64,000 nucleotides of DNA from Streptomyces sp. CB03234. GTDB taxonomy: Bacteria > Actinomycetota > Actinomycetes > Streptomycetales > Streptomycetaceae. Every line of letters begins with the position of its first letter. Position 1 is the first letter of the stretch. Location of the stretch: assembly GCF_001905885.1 (NCBI RefSeq), contig NZ_LIYH01000008.1, forward strand, positions 62,001 through 126,000. The letters are read 5' to 3'. The position numbers were made by a program, and so were the translations under genes. Of this stretch, positions 33,238 through 40,250 are shown piece after piece. The notes under the pieces were generated by a model that did no database searches, was not told where the DNA came from, and saw only the letters and a list, made by a program, of their open reading frames with translations.

Positions 33238-33741
33238 TCAGCCCGTGGTGACCTTGGCCGCGAAGGCGTCCAGGTTGGCCTCCATACGGGCGATGCGCTC
33301 CTCCAGGGTGAGGGACTCCTCATAGCGCCCGGAGCGCAGCTTCGGCTGCCGCTTGCCGCGCACGTACAACGGGCAGGCGAGGTCGGAGCAGAGGTAGATC
33401 CCGACCGTGTTGCCCTCGCGGCCCCGCGCACCTGCCAGCGGCGCGGCGAGCAGGGTCACTCCGGAAGAGGCGTGTCCGGTCAGGCATATCTGGCAGAGGC
33501 TGGACTTCACGGCACTGGTACGGCTCACGGCCGGGACGCGCAGGGTGATGCCCACCGGACCGTCGGCACGGGGCAGCACGAGGTGGGCCCGCAGCGGAGC
33601 CCCCGGATCCACCCACCCCAGGAAGTCCAGGTCCTCCCACGGAAGGCCGGCGAAGTCGGACGGCAGTCTGAGCCGGGCCGCCTCCCCCTTGGTGCAGTTG
33701 ACGAACGACGAGCGGATCTGTTTCTCACTGAGCGGTTCCAC
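33238..33741 (-). CDS. FBP domain protein (FusB/EF-G-binding type zinc finger)
   Basis: A 167-residue protein of the FBP/FusB-related family. Four cysteines make a treble-clef zinc site: C83 and C86 (LCQIC), C118 and C123 (LCSDLACP). FusB-type proteins bind elongation factor G and rescue it from fusidic acid, but actinobacterial members have not been shown to do so. GTG at 33741 is chosen because GTAGGG lies 9 bases upstream. It is divergent from the AlkZ-like gene. Confidence 0.83.
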   Translation of the reverse strand: MEPLSEKQIRSSFVNCTKGEAARLRLPSDFAGLPWEDLDFLGWVDPGAPLRAHLVLPRADGPVGITLRVPAVSRTSAVKSSLCQICLTGHASSGVTLLAAPLAGARGREGNTVGIYLCSDLACPLYVRGKRQPKLRSGRYEESLTLEERIARMEANLDAFAAKVTTG

Positions 33742-33824
33742 GGGCACCGACCCTACGGAGGGGCCGGTCACGCCGCACGTCAATATTCGGGGGGGGCCGC
33801 TCCGGGTGTGGGTAGGGTGCGGTC

Positions 33825-34910
33825 GTGAGCGGTACGCGCCCGGTCCATGTGAGCCGGGGTCAGGTTCTGGCCCACCGGGTGGCGGTCCACGGCTTCGACC
33901 GCTCCTCGCCCGACCCCGGCGTACTCGCCCTGGGGGCGCAGGACACACCGTACGGCTCCGCCCGGCTGGCGCTGGCCGCGCGGGGCGCGTCCCCCGACGG
34001 GCTGGAGCTCGTCTGGTCGTTCCGTGGCGCGCCGCATCTGCACCGGCGCGGTGGTCTGCCCGCGCTCGCCGCGGCCCTGTGGCCGGTGGACGACGCCGAC
34101 GCGACGGCGCGGATCGACACGGCGGTGATCAGGGAGGGGGCGCGGCTCGGTGTCGCGGCCTTCCGGGTCACCGCCGAGGCGTTCCGCGAGGTGGTGACCG
34201 CGCCGATGAGCAAGGGCGAGGTCAGTACGGCGGTCAGCGCCGCCGTACCGGAGTCGCTGACCTACTGGTGTGAGCGGTGCGGCGCCCAGCACATCTCCGG
34301 GCTGCTCTTCCAGCAGGCCGGGCTCTTCGGGGCGATCGGGGTCGTGCCGGAAGGGGCAGGGACGGTACTCGCGCCGCTGGCCGAGGGGTTTCCCGTGCCG
34401 GCCGAGGCGTCCGGGACGAGCGAGCTGGTCCGCGCCTATCTGCGGTTCCTGGGCCCCGCCGGCCCCGCCGAGGTGGCGAAGTTCCTCGGCACCAGGCCGG
34501 CCGGGGTGAGAGCGGTGTGGCCGGACGACCTGGCCGAGGTGTCGCTGGAGGGCAGGAGGGCGTGGCTGCCCGCCGCCGGCCTGGACGCGCTGCTGTCGGC
34601 CCGGAGCCGCGGACTCGTGCGGCTGCTGCCGCCGGGCGACCCGTACCTGCAGGCACGCGACCGGACGTTGCTGGTGCCGGACAAGGGGCGGGAGAAGGAG
34701 ATCTGGCGGGCCGTCGGAGGCCCGGGCGCGCTGCTGGTCGGTTCGGAGATCGCCGGCACCTGGCGCGCCAGGGCCGCCGGCCGCAAGGTCGACCTGACGG
34801 TCACGCCCTTCGGACGGCTGTCCTCCGCCGTCCGCGAGCAGGTGGAGGCCGAAGCCGCCACAGTGGCTTCGGCGCGCGGCGCGGTGGAGGCCCGGCTGCA
34901 CATCGCCTGA
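33825..34910 (+). CDS. Winged-helix DNA-binding protein of the AlkZ/HTH_42 family
   Basis: A 361-residue protein of the YcaQ/AlkZ family with three winged-helix domains. The N-terminal half (LGAQDTPYGSARLALAARG, then LVWSFRGAPHLHRRG) and the C-terminal TLLVPDKGREKEIWRAVGGPGALLVGSEIAGTWRARAAGRKVDLTVTPFGRL are conserved. AlkZ is a DNA glycosylase that opens interstrand crosslinks, but several family members have no known activity. The Gln/Asp pair in GAQD could be the active-site dyad. GTG start with TAGGGTG upstream. Confidence 0.8.
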   Translation: MSGTRPVHVSRGQVLAHRVAVHGFDRSSPDPGVLALGAQDTPYGSARLALAARGASPDGLELVWSFRGAPHLHRRGGLPALAAALWPVDDADATARIDTAVIREGARLGVAAFRVTAEAFREVVTAPMSKGEVSTAVSAAVPESLTYWCERCGAQHISGLLFQQAGLFGAIGVVPEGAGTVLAPLAEGFPVPAEASGTSELVRAYLRFLGPAGPAEVAKFLGTRPAGVRAVWPDDLAEVSLEGRRAWLPAAGLDALLSARSRGLVRLLPPGDPYLQARDRTLLVPDKGREKEIWRAVGGPGALLVGSEIAGTWRARAAGRKVDLTVTPFGRLSSAVREQVEAEAATVASARGAVEARLHIA

Positions 34911-34932
34911 CCGGGCCGGGCCCCGCATGACG

Positions 34933-34977
34933 CGCGCGTGGTGTCCCCGGGGCCACGCCGCCGGAGCACCACGCGCG
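34933..34977. terminator. Bidirectional terminator
   Basis: Eleven-base arms (34933-34943, 34967-34977) lie between the convergent AlkZ-like and cold-shock genes. Confidence 0.65.
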
Positions 34978-35005
34978 TTGTGGTCGTGTCGGTGTCCGCC
35001 TCGCG

Positions 35006-35209
35006 TCAGGCGGAGACGATGTTCTCCGCCTGGGGCCCCTTGCGGCCCTCGGTGACGTCGAAGGACACCTTCTGACCCTCCGTCAGCTCACGGTAACCGG
35101 CGCCGGTGATGTGGGAGTAGTGGGCGAAGACGTCCGGCCCGCCGCCGTCCTGCGCGATGAAGCCGAAGCCCTTCTCGCTGTTGAACCACTTGACCGTTCC
35201 AGTAGCCAT
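35006..35209 (-). CDS. Cold-shock protein (CspA family)
   Basis: A 67-residue OB-fold RNA chaperone. The RNP1 motif KGFGFIAQ (residues 13-20) and RNP2 DVFAHYS (about residues 26-32) are intact. AGGAGG precedes the ATG. The 5' region contains a hairpin (35232-35250) and a repeated 11-base segment, so leader-based control is possible. Confidence 0.95.
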   Translation of the reverse strand: MATGTVKWFNSEKGFGFIAQDGGGPDVFAHYSHITGAGYRELTEGQKVSFDVTEGRKGPQAENIVSA

Positions 35210-35514
35210 TCCGGCCTCCTATGCCTGAAATGGCCCGCACCGTGCGGGCCCGGAGAGTGCGGGCCCGACATGGGGTGTGACAGCACAAACGCCCGTGATC
35301 GCGATCACGGGCGCACACTTCGGAACCACGACTTCTCTGTTCCCGACCGTACCCGAACAGTGCTCGTCCTGCTACGCGGCGCACACCCGCCGGGCGTGTG
35401 TCGGTCCGGGCTCGCGTGGCGTCGGAGGTCCACCGGGGGCACGCTGGGAAGAGGATCCGTACCGCATCCATGCCCCCGGAAGCCGAGCGTGCGCATCGAG
35501 GAGGTGGCTTCCCC
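35210..35514. other. Intergenic region with palindromes between csp and asp23
   Basis: These 305 bases hold no gene that I can support. Features seen: a 9-base-arm hairpin (35232-35250), the direct repeat GTGCGGGCCCG at 35242-35252 and 35257-35267, and a perfect 24-base palindrome (35290-35313). The divergent promoters of the two flanking genes must be here. Confidence 0.55.
35290..35313. promoter_or_regulatory. Perfect 24-base palindrome
   Basis: Fully self-complementary with no loop and core GTGATCGCGATCAC, 80 bases upstream of the cold-shock start and about 200 bases upstream of the Asp23 start. It could be an operator for a dimeric protein. It has no T-run, so it is not an obvious terminator. 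Confidence 0.45.
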
Positions 35515-35958
35515 ATGACGGAGCCGACCGGTTCGACGAAGAGCATGTCCGAATCCCGTGGCGCCGACCCGGCGACGCGGGGCAGGACGACCATCGCGGA
35601 CGGGGTGGTGGTGAAGATCGCCGGGATGGCGGCCGGAGAGGTGGACGGCATTCATTCCCTGGGCGGCGGGCTCGCCCGCACCATGGGAGCGGTGCGCGAC
35701 CGCGTTCCCGGCGGGCGCGCGAGCGTCACACGCGGCGTCAAGGTGGAGGTCGGGGAGCGCCAGGCCGCCATCGACCTGGAAGTCGTCGTCGAGTACGGCC
35801 TGGCCATCGCGGACGTGGCCGGTGATGTCCGGGAGAACGTCATCGAGGCGGTCGAGCGTATGACGGGCCTGGAGGTGGTCGAGGTGAACATCTCCGTCGA
35901 CGACGTCCACCTGCCCGACGAGCAGGACGAAGAGGCGGCCGAAGGGCGCGTGCGATAG
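35515..35958 (+). CDS. Asp23/Gls24 family envelope stress protein
   Basis: A 147-residue protein with the Asp23 core GRTTIADGVVVKIAGMAAGEVDGIHSLGGG and AAIDLEVVVEYGLAIADVAGDVRENVIEAVERMTGLEVVEVNISVDDVHLP. Such proteins coat the inner membrane face in Firmicutes; in Streptomyces several are found near stress genes. GAGGAGG lies 10 bases before the ATG at 35515. Confidence 0.9.
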   Translation: MTEPTGSTKSMSESRGADPATRGRTTIADGVVVKIAGMAAGEVDGIHSLGGGLARTMGAVRDRVPGGRASVTRGVKVEVGERQAAIDLEVVVEYGLAIADVAGDVRENVIEAVERMTGLEVVEVNISVDDVHLPDEQDEEAAEGRVR

Positions 35959-35999
35959 GCCCGTGCGAGGTCGTGCGACATGCCCCGGGCACGGGCGGA

Positions 36000-36046
36000 C
36001 GGCAGCCGTCGGCCGATGACGCGTCACCCATGGCAGACGGCTGCCG
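36000..36046. terminator. Bidirectional terminator
   Basis: Eleven-base arms (36000-36010, 36036-36046) with a 25-base loop between the convergent Asp23 and DUF6381 genes. Confidence 0.6.
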
Positions 36047-36064
36047 CCTGTCCCGACCGGCCCG

Positions 36065-36253
36065 CTACATCGGGTCGATGTCCTCGCGTGTCATGCCACG
36101 CTCCTGCTCGCTCTGCTCCTTGAGCCGGCGAGCCTTCTCCCTCAGCCGCTGCCGGTCCTGCGGGTCGGTGGCGCGTTCCGCCGCCTGCTCCAACTCCTGC
36201 GCCTTGGCGCGCATCTGGAGGACTCGACTGCTGGGTTCGTCCGCAATGCTCAC
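36065..36253 (-). CDS. Small coiled-coil protein, DUF6381 type
   Basis: A 62-residue hydrophilic helical protein (VLQMRAKAQELEQAAERATDPQDRQRLREKARRLKEQSEQERG) ending in DIDPM. It recurs in Streptomyces stress loci, but the function is unknown. The GTG at 36253 has GCAGGA 6 bases upstream; longer in-frame starts extend 32 codons without a better ribosome binding site. Confidence 0.75.
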   Translation of the reverse strand: MSIADEPSSRVLQMRAKAQELEQAAERATDPQDRQRLREKARRLKEQSEQERGMTREDIDPM

Positions 36254-36439
36254 GATGGTCCTGCTTTCCGTCCGGTACGTCTGCCACATCTGAATGTGGC
36301 CGCCCAAGCCGGGCCACATCAGACAAACAGAACCTCCCCCTGCGCGCATCCCGGACCATCACCCACGGTTACGGGCGCGTGCCGCGTCTTGTCGGGGGTA
36401 ACGGGATCGCAAGCGGACGACCTGACTTGGGAGCTGGTG

Positions 36440-36985
36440 ATGGCGCGAACCGACCTGCGCGACGACGCGGTGAGGGAAAGGCGGGGCGCGTCCCGCTGGG
36501 GCCGGGCGGTGGTCATGCTGCTGGCCTTCGCGGGGATGGTGGCTTTCGCGGTGGTGCTGGCCCGGCTGACCCTGGAACCCTCGGCCGCCTCCGAGCCGAT
36601 GACGCACACCAATCTGCGGCCCGGGGACTCCATCCGCGACTATCTCGCCCAGCCCGCTTTCCGGGACACCGTCAAGCAGCTCGGCGGCAACGTCGTGCTG
36701 GGCGTCCCGTTCGGCGTGCTGCTGCCGGTGCTCGTGCCGCGCGCTCGCGGGCTGCTGCGGGTGGCGGTGGTCACCGCGCTGGTGATGACGCTGGTCGAAC
36801 TCGTCCAGGGCGCCCTCATCACCGGACGGGCCTTCGACGTCGACGACGTCCTGCTCAACACGACGGGCGCCCTGCTGGGCTATCTGCTGATCGGCCGCCG
36901 GCTCGGCAGGGCCGTGCACCCCCGGCGCCGCCACTGGTGGCACCGCTTCACCGGACGGACGCCGACGACTCCGGCCGGGCAGTAG
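36440..36985 (+). CDS. VanZ family membrane protein
   Basis: A 181-residue protein with four hydrophobic helices and the VanZ pattern LGGNVVLGVPFGVLLPVLVPRARGLLRVAVVTALVMTLVELVQGALITGRAFDVDDVLLNTTGALLGYLL. VanZ proteins affect teicoplanin and lipoglycopeptide susceptibility by an uncertain mechanism. ATG at 36440 has GGGAG 6 bases upstream. A very strong terminator follows. Confidence 0.9.
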   Translation: MARTDLRDDAVRERRGASRWGRAVVMLLAFAGMVAFAVVLARLTLEPSAASEPMTHTNLRPGDSIRDYLAQPAFRDTVKQLGGNVVLGVPFGVLLPVLVPRARGLLRVAVVTALVMTLVELVQGALITGRAFDVDDVLLNTTGALLGYLLIGRRLGRAVHPRRRHWWHRFTGRTPTTPAGQ

Positions 36986-37020
36986 CGACGGCCACGAAAG
37001 AACGCGGGCGCATGCGCGAC

Positions 37021-37066
37021 GAGCGTAAGGGCCGTGCCGGAGGGATCCGGCACGGCCCTTACGCTC
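37021..37066. terminator. Strong bidirectional terminator
   Basis: Perfect 20-base arms (37021-37040, 37047-37066) with a 6-base loop, between the convergent VanZ and phospholipase genes. Confidence 0.9.
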
Positions 37067-37079
37067 CCGGGACCACGCC

Positions 37080-37562
37080 TCAGAAGAACGCCGCGTCCCC
37101 TCCGAAGCTCACCGCGAGGTGGTACGCCTGGGCCGCGTTCACGCAGTTGATGTGGGCCAGGGGTGTGACGTAGGTGTCCTGGCAGACACGCTCCATCTCG
37201 GTCCTGAACCGGCTGTCGATCCAGTTCTTCGTCTCGCGGGTCGGGCTGAGCTTCAGCTCGTGGTTGGCACCGTAGTTGCGGTACCCGAAGTCGTGCTGGA
37301 CGCAGGCGGGGCGGAACACTTGGCTGTACGGGGCGTAGCCGGCGGGTACGGAGCAGCCGTCGGTGGTCCAGTTGAACGGCTCGATGCGCGGCGTCCTGGC
37401 GAACTCCCGGTAGGTGAGGTTCATGATCCGGTCCGCCTGCTCGCGCACCGTGGGTTCGGCGACGGCGGCGACGGTGGTGCCGGCAGAGGCGACAACGCCG
37501 CTCAGAGCGGTGGTGATAGCGAACGCGAGCGCGGCGGCGGTGGTCGAGAGCTTCCTGCGCAT
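37080..37562 (-). CDS. Secreted prokaryotic phospholipase A2
   Basis: A 160-residue exported enzyme. A signal peptide covers about residues 1-35. The mature part has NWTTDGCSVP and the catalytic His-Asp pair H90/D91 in CVQHDFGYRNYG, the signature of the Streptomyces violaceoruber type phospholipase A2. Cysteines at 70, 87 and near 137 and 149 can form two disulfides. It cleaves the sn-2 ester of phospholipids with Ca2+. The inverted repeat at 37579-37611 lies just upstream of the ATG. Confidence 0.93.
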   Translation of the reverse strand: MRRKLSTTAAALAFAITTALSGVVASAGTTVAAVAEPTVREQADRIMNLTYREFARTPRIEPFNWTTDGCSVPAGYAPYSQVFRPACVQHDFGYRNYGANHELKLSPTRETKNWIDSRFRTEMERVCQDTYVTPLAHINCVNAAQAYHLAVSFGGDAAFF

Positions 37563-37578
37563 CGGGCCTCCAGGTAGT

Positions 37579-37611
37579 CAGTCATGGGCGGAGAGGTCCC
37601 GCCCATGACTG
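37579..37611. terminator. Inverted repeat upstream of the phospholipase gene
   Basis: Thirteen-base perfect arms (37579-37591, 37599-37611) with a 7-base loop. It could end the toxin-antitoxin transcript coming from upstream, or be an operator or leader hairpin of the phospholipase gene. Confidence 0.55.
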
Positions 37612-37700
37612 CAAACGATCAGCCGGGTGCGAGGTTGCTGAAGGTCCCCTGCACGGGGAGCGGAACGCCGGTCGGCACGCTGCGCGGTGCCGGACACGGC

Positions 37701-37733
37701 GTCGTGGCGGAGTCGTGGCGGAGTCGCGGCGGA
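37701..37733. repeat. 11-base tandem repeat (three units)
   Basis: GTCGTGGCGGA at 37701 and 37712 and GTCGCGGCGGA at 37723. Non-coding, downstream of the toxin gene. Confidence 0.7.
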
Positions 37734-37753
37734 GCGGGACGCGCCGCGCGCGC

Positions 37754-38128
37754 TCAGATGCGCCAGCCGCGAATGCGGTCCGCCGCCTGGTAGACGGTGG
37801 CCTTGGCCGCCTGGATGTCGCGCACCAGGTCCACCAGGGCCCCGTACGGCGCGTCGATCCCCTCGCCGGAGGCGTGCATGTAGGCGACGGCGACCTGACA
37901 GGCGTACAGCGAGTTGCGGTGCGGCAGCGGCTGGAGGCGTACGAGGGTGTGCAGGAGGGCGGCCGCGCGCCAGGCGGGGTCGGGTTCGGCCGTGGTGGGG
38001 CGCGGGATGCGCGTCTTGTGGCGGGCGACGGCCGCGACGAGGGCGGAGTAGTCCGCGACGCTGACGTCTTCGGGTACCGCCTGCTCCTGGACGTCCAGGA
38101 GCCAGGGAACGTCGATGTAGAGCACCAT
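37754..38128 (-). CDS. Fic/Doc-like toxin
   Basis: A 124-residue protein of the Doc branch (death on curing) as found in Streptomyces toxin-antitoxin pairs: MVLYIDVPWLLDVQEQ opening, then LQPLPHRNSLYACQVAVAYMHASG (about residues 65-88) in the place of the HPFxxGNxR active site. H70 and N72 remain but the Gly and Arg are absent, so AMPylation/phosphorylation activity is uncertain. The ATG overlaps the antitoxin stop by one base. Confidence 0.75.
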   Translation of the reverse strand: MVLYIDVPWLLDVQEQAVPEDVSVADYSALVAAVARHKTRIPRPTTAEPDPAWRAAALLHTLVRLQPLPHRNSLYACQVAVAYMHASGEGIDAPYGALVDLVRDIQAAKATVYQAADRIRGWRI

Positions 38129-38367
38129 CAGGCGGCCGCGCCTCCCCGGCGGCCGTCGGCCTGGGGAAGCTCGTCGGGGAAGGCCTCGTCGAACTCGGCG
38201 CGGTGCGCCTCGCCCCAGGAGACGGCGTAGCGGACGAACTGACGCCGCTGACGTTCACGCAGGGGCAGGTCGTGGACGTACTGCTTGAGGGACTTGCCTT
38301 CGGCGGCCGCCGCGGCGCGGACCTCCTCCAGCTCCTCGTCGGTGAAGGTGATGTTCAAGGACGGCAT
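38128..38367 (-). CDS. Antitoxin of the Fic/Doc-like pair (ribbon-helix-helix type)
   Basis: A 79-residue protein starting MPSLNITFTDEELEEVRAAAAAEGKSLKQYVHDLPLRER, a short beta strand and two helices as in ribbon-helix-helix antitoxins. The acidic C-terminus should bind the toxin. I chose the ATG at 38367; upstream in-frame codons belong to the decayed sigma-factor gene. It is preceded by repeated GGTACCT sites, likely autoregulatory operators. Confidence 0.78.
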   Translation of the reverse strand: MPSLNITFTDEELEEVRAAAAAEGKSLKQYVHDLPLRERQRRQFVRYAVSWGEAHRAEFDEAFPDELPQADGRRGGAAA

Positions 38368-38376
38368 ACCTGCGAT

Positions 38377-38394
38377 GGTACCTAGTTGGTACCT
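38377..38394 (-). promoter_or_regulatory. Direct-repeat operator and -10 region of the toxin-antitoxin operon
   Basis: GGTACCT occurs at 38377-38383 and 38388-38394, one helical turn (11 bases) apart, each with the palindrome GGTACC. On the minus strand TAGGTA between them could be the -10 box. The ATG follows 10 bases later, so the leader is very short. Confidence 0.5.
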
Positions 38395-38449
38395 GGCCGG
38401 CCAGGGGACGCCCGCGCTCGCCATGGCGTGGAGGGTGTCCCGGTCAGTC

Positions 38450-39076
38450 GTCCAGAACGGCGAGGTCGAGGTGACCCAGCCGCGCGGGGCCATCACCAGG
38501 CCGGCCGTACCGTCGAGCAGGGCGGGTCGGTGAACCTGGCCCGGCTCATGGCGGCCATCGCGCCCTCGGCCACGGGACGGGCACCGCGGACGACGACGGG
38601 CTCGGGGGTGGGGACGACGGCCGGGTCGGCCCGGAGCACCACGTCGGGGTGGAGGAGTGCCACGAGCCCCTCGAAGTCGCCGCCGCGGGTGGCGGCCAGG
38701 AAGGCGTCGACGACACGCCGGCGGCGCGCCAGGTCGGTTGCGTGGGGTTCCGGGGTGCCGCCCTTGATCCGGCGGCGGGCGCGGCTCGCGAGTTGTCGTG
38801 CCGCGGCCGGGGACCGCTCGGTCATGGCGTCTCCAGGGGCTGCTCGCCCCGCGTCCGCCGGCTGCGGAGCATGTTCAGGCAGACCCGTGCCACCACGGTG
38901 GTCAGCCATCCGGTGAGGTTCTCGACGCCTCCTGTGCCGGCGCGACTGGCGCGCAGCCAGGCGTCCTGCAGCGCGTCGTCGGCCTCGCTGAGCGAGCCGA
39001 GCATCCGGTAGGCCACCGCTCTCAGGTGGGCCCGGTCCTCTCCGAAGCGCGCCAGCAGCACGGCCTGTTCGTCCAT
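38450..39076 (-). pseudogene. Decayed ECF41-type sigma factor gene
   Basis: The N-terminal sigma-2 part is intact (MDEQAVLLARFGEDRAHLRAVAYRMLGSLSEADDALQDAWLR...NMLRSRR) from the ATG at 39076 to a TGA at 38822. The remainder continues in another frame as TERSPAAARQLASRARRRIKG and a SnoaL-like tail (VVDAFLAATRGGDFEGLVALLHPDVVLRAD). Between them the linker and most of region 4 (some 60 residues) are missing, so a deletion with frame loss lies near 38822-38832. A second frameshift, one base lost in a C run at 38524-38526, separates FTDP from LLDGTAGLVMAPRG. The end is not recognisable. It cannot make a working sigma factor. Confidence 0.8.
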
Positions 39077-39152
39077 CGGTGCCCCCGCTCCCCCGCATCC
39101 CCCGTGATCCCGGCACATTCAACCAGGCCCGCCGCCTGAAGACGCCTCCGCG

Positions 39153-39638
39153 TCAGGCGGGGTGACCCGGCGACAGGTCCGCGACGTCGCTGAGGACGAC
39201 CAGCGGCGGGCGCCCCGGCGCCGGTGGGGAGGTCTCGACGGGGTCCAGGAGGAAGCCCACGTGGTCCCCGCCGTCGGCCCGGCTGTGGACACGGCCGACG
39301 AACCAGACGCAGGCGTCGGACAGGACCGGTACCCCGCCGTGGCGGGGCTCCCAGGCGACCTGCCGGAACTTGTCGGTCTCGTCGCCGGTCTCGCCGCCGA
39401 AGAGCCGGGCGAGGGCGGCCTGTTCGCGGTGGAGGAGGTGGACGCCCAGGTGGGTGGCGTGGCGTGCCACCCGGTAGGTGCGGTTGGCCGTGGAGAGCCA
39501 TACGGCGAAGCGGGGTGGCCGGATCGAGCACTGGGAGGCGAATCCGACCAGGCAGCCGGCCCGCTCGTCGCCGGCCGCGGCTGTCACGACGTACATCGGA
39601 CAGTCGAGCTGATCGCTGAACGCATCGAGTTCGGACAC
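39153..39638 (-). CDS. Flavin reductase-like domain protein
   Basis: A 161-residue FMN-binding split-barrel protein: PMYVVTAAAGDERAGCLVGFASQCSIRPPRFAVWLSTANRTYRVARHATHLGVHLL is the flavin-binding core, and LLDPVETSPPAPGRPPLVVLSDVADL the end. It may reduce flavin for a monooxygenase or act as a pyridoxamine-oxidase-like protein. No partner oxygenase is adjacent. Confidence 0.85.
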   Translation of the reverse strand: MSELDAFSDQLDCPMYVVTAAAGDERAGCLVGFASQCSIRPPRFAVWLSTANRTYRVARHATHLGVHLLHREQAALARLFGGETGDETDKFRQVAWEPRHGGVPVLSDACVWFVGRVHSRADGGDHVGFLLDPVETSPPAPGRPPLVVLSDVADLSPGHPA

Positions 39639-39687
39639 AGGACGACCCTAACGTGCCTTCCCGTGGGCCGGGCTGGGCCGGGACGGG

Positions 39688-39723
39688 CCGGGCTCGCGAC
39701 GCCGTTGCGGCGGGCGAGCCCGG
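39688..39723 (-). terminator. Terminator after the small secreted protein gene
   Basis: Ten-base arms (39688-39697, 39714-39723), extended by a partly paired GC-rich centre, begin 13 bases after the stop at 39737. Confidence 0.6.
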
Positions 39724-39736
39724 AGGCCTGCGGGTG

Positions 39737-40147
39737 TCAGCGCACCCAGACGTTGATGACGGGCGATACGACCCGCTTGCGGCTGTCGACGAGGCGCAGC
39801 TTGTTGTGGCCCTTCAGGCCGAGCACGACGCGCATGCTGTAGGTGGAGCGGGACGTGGTGTTCATCGAGGCGGGGAGCGACACCCAGCGCCTGCCCTGCT
39901 TCTGCTGGAGGGTGACCTTGCTGCCCGGCCGCAGGCTCTTGACGACGCCGCGGATGCGGAACTGCTGCCACGCCCGCACGCTCTTCATCGTGGCGTTGGC
40001 CGACGCGGTCGTGAGTGCGGTGCTGGACGCCGCGGGCTTGCTGGGCGCGGAGGACGGGGACGAGACCGCCACGGCGGTTCCGACCGAGCCGGCGATCAGT
40101 GCGGCGGCGGAGATGCCGGCGCCCCAGGTACGTGCGAACTGACCCAT
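39737..40147 (-). CDS. Small secreted protein of unknown function
   Basis: A 136-residue protein with a signal peptide (about residues 1-29, GISAAALIAGSVGTAVAV) and a Ser/Ala-rich linker. The beta-rich domain (QFRIRGVVKSLRPGSKVTLQQKQGRRWVSLPASMNTTSRSTYSMRVVLGLKGHNKLRLVDSRKRVVSPVINVWV) resembles short Ig-like modules of actinobacterial surface proteins. ATG at 40147 has GGGAG 8 bases upstream. Confidence 0.72.
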   Translation of the reverse strand: MGQFARTWGAGISAAALIAGSVGTAVAVSSPSSAPSKPAASSTALTTASANATMKSVRAWQQFRIRGVVKSLRPGSKVTLQQKQGRRWVSLPASMNTTSRSTYSMRVVLGLKGHNKLRLVDSRKRVVSPVINVWVR

Positions 40148-40214
40148 TGTTATGTCTCCCAAGCGTAGGGGGGTGGCTTCAGCGGGCTCACCTTAAGCAC
40201 GTGGGACGATAACC

Positions 40215-40242
40215 GGATTATTCGACACGAAAGAGATAATCC
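40215..40242 (-). terminator. A/T-rich hairpin after the protease gene
   Basis: GGATTAT and ATAATCC arms (40215-40221, 40236-40242) begin 8 bases after the protease stop. The low GC is unusual here. The hairpin may also overlap the promoter of the next gene. Confidence 0.4.
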
Positions 40243-40250
40243 ATCCAGCG

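Noticed and set aside
33789..33796. Run of eight G before the AlkZ-like gene as a phase-variable tract
   Set aside because: It lies in the intergenic region, not inside a reading frame, and a single run in GC-rich DNA is weak evidence.
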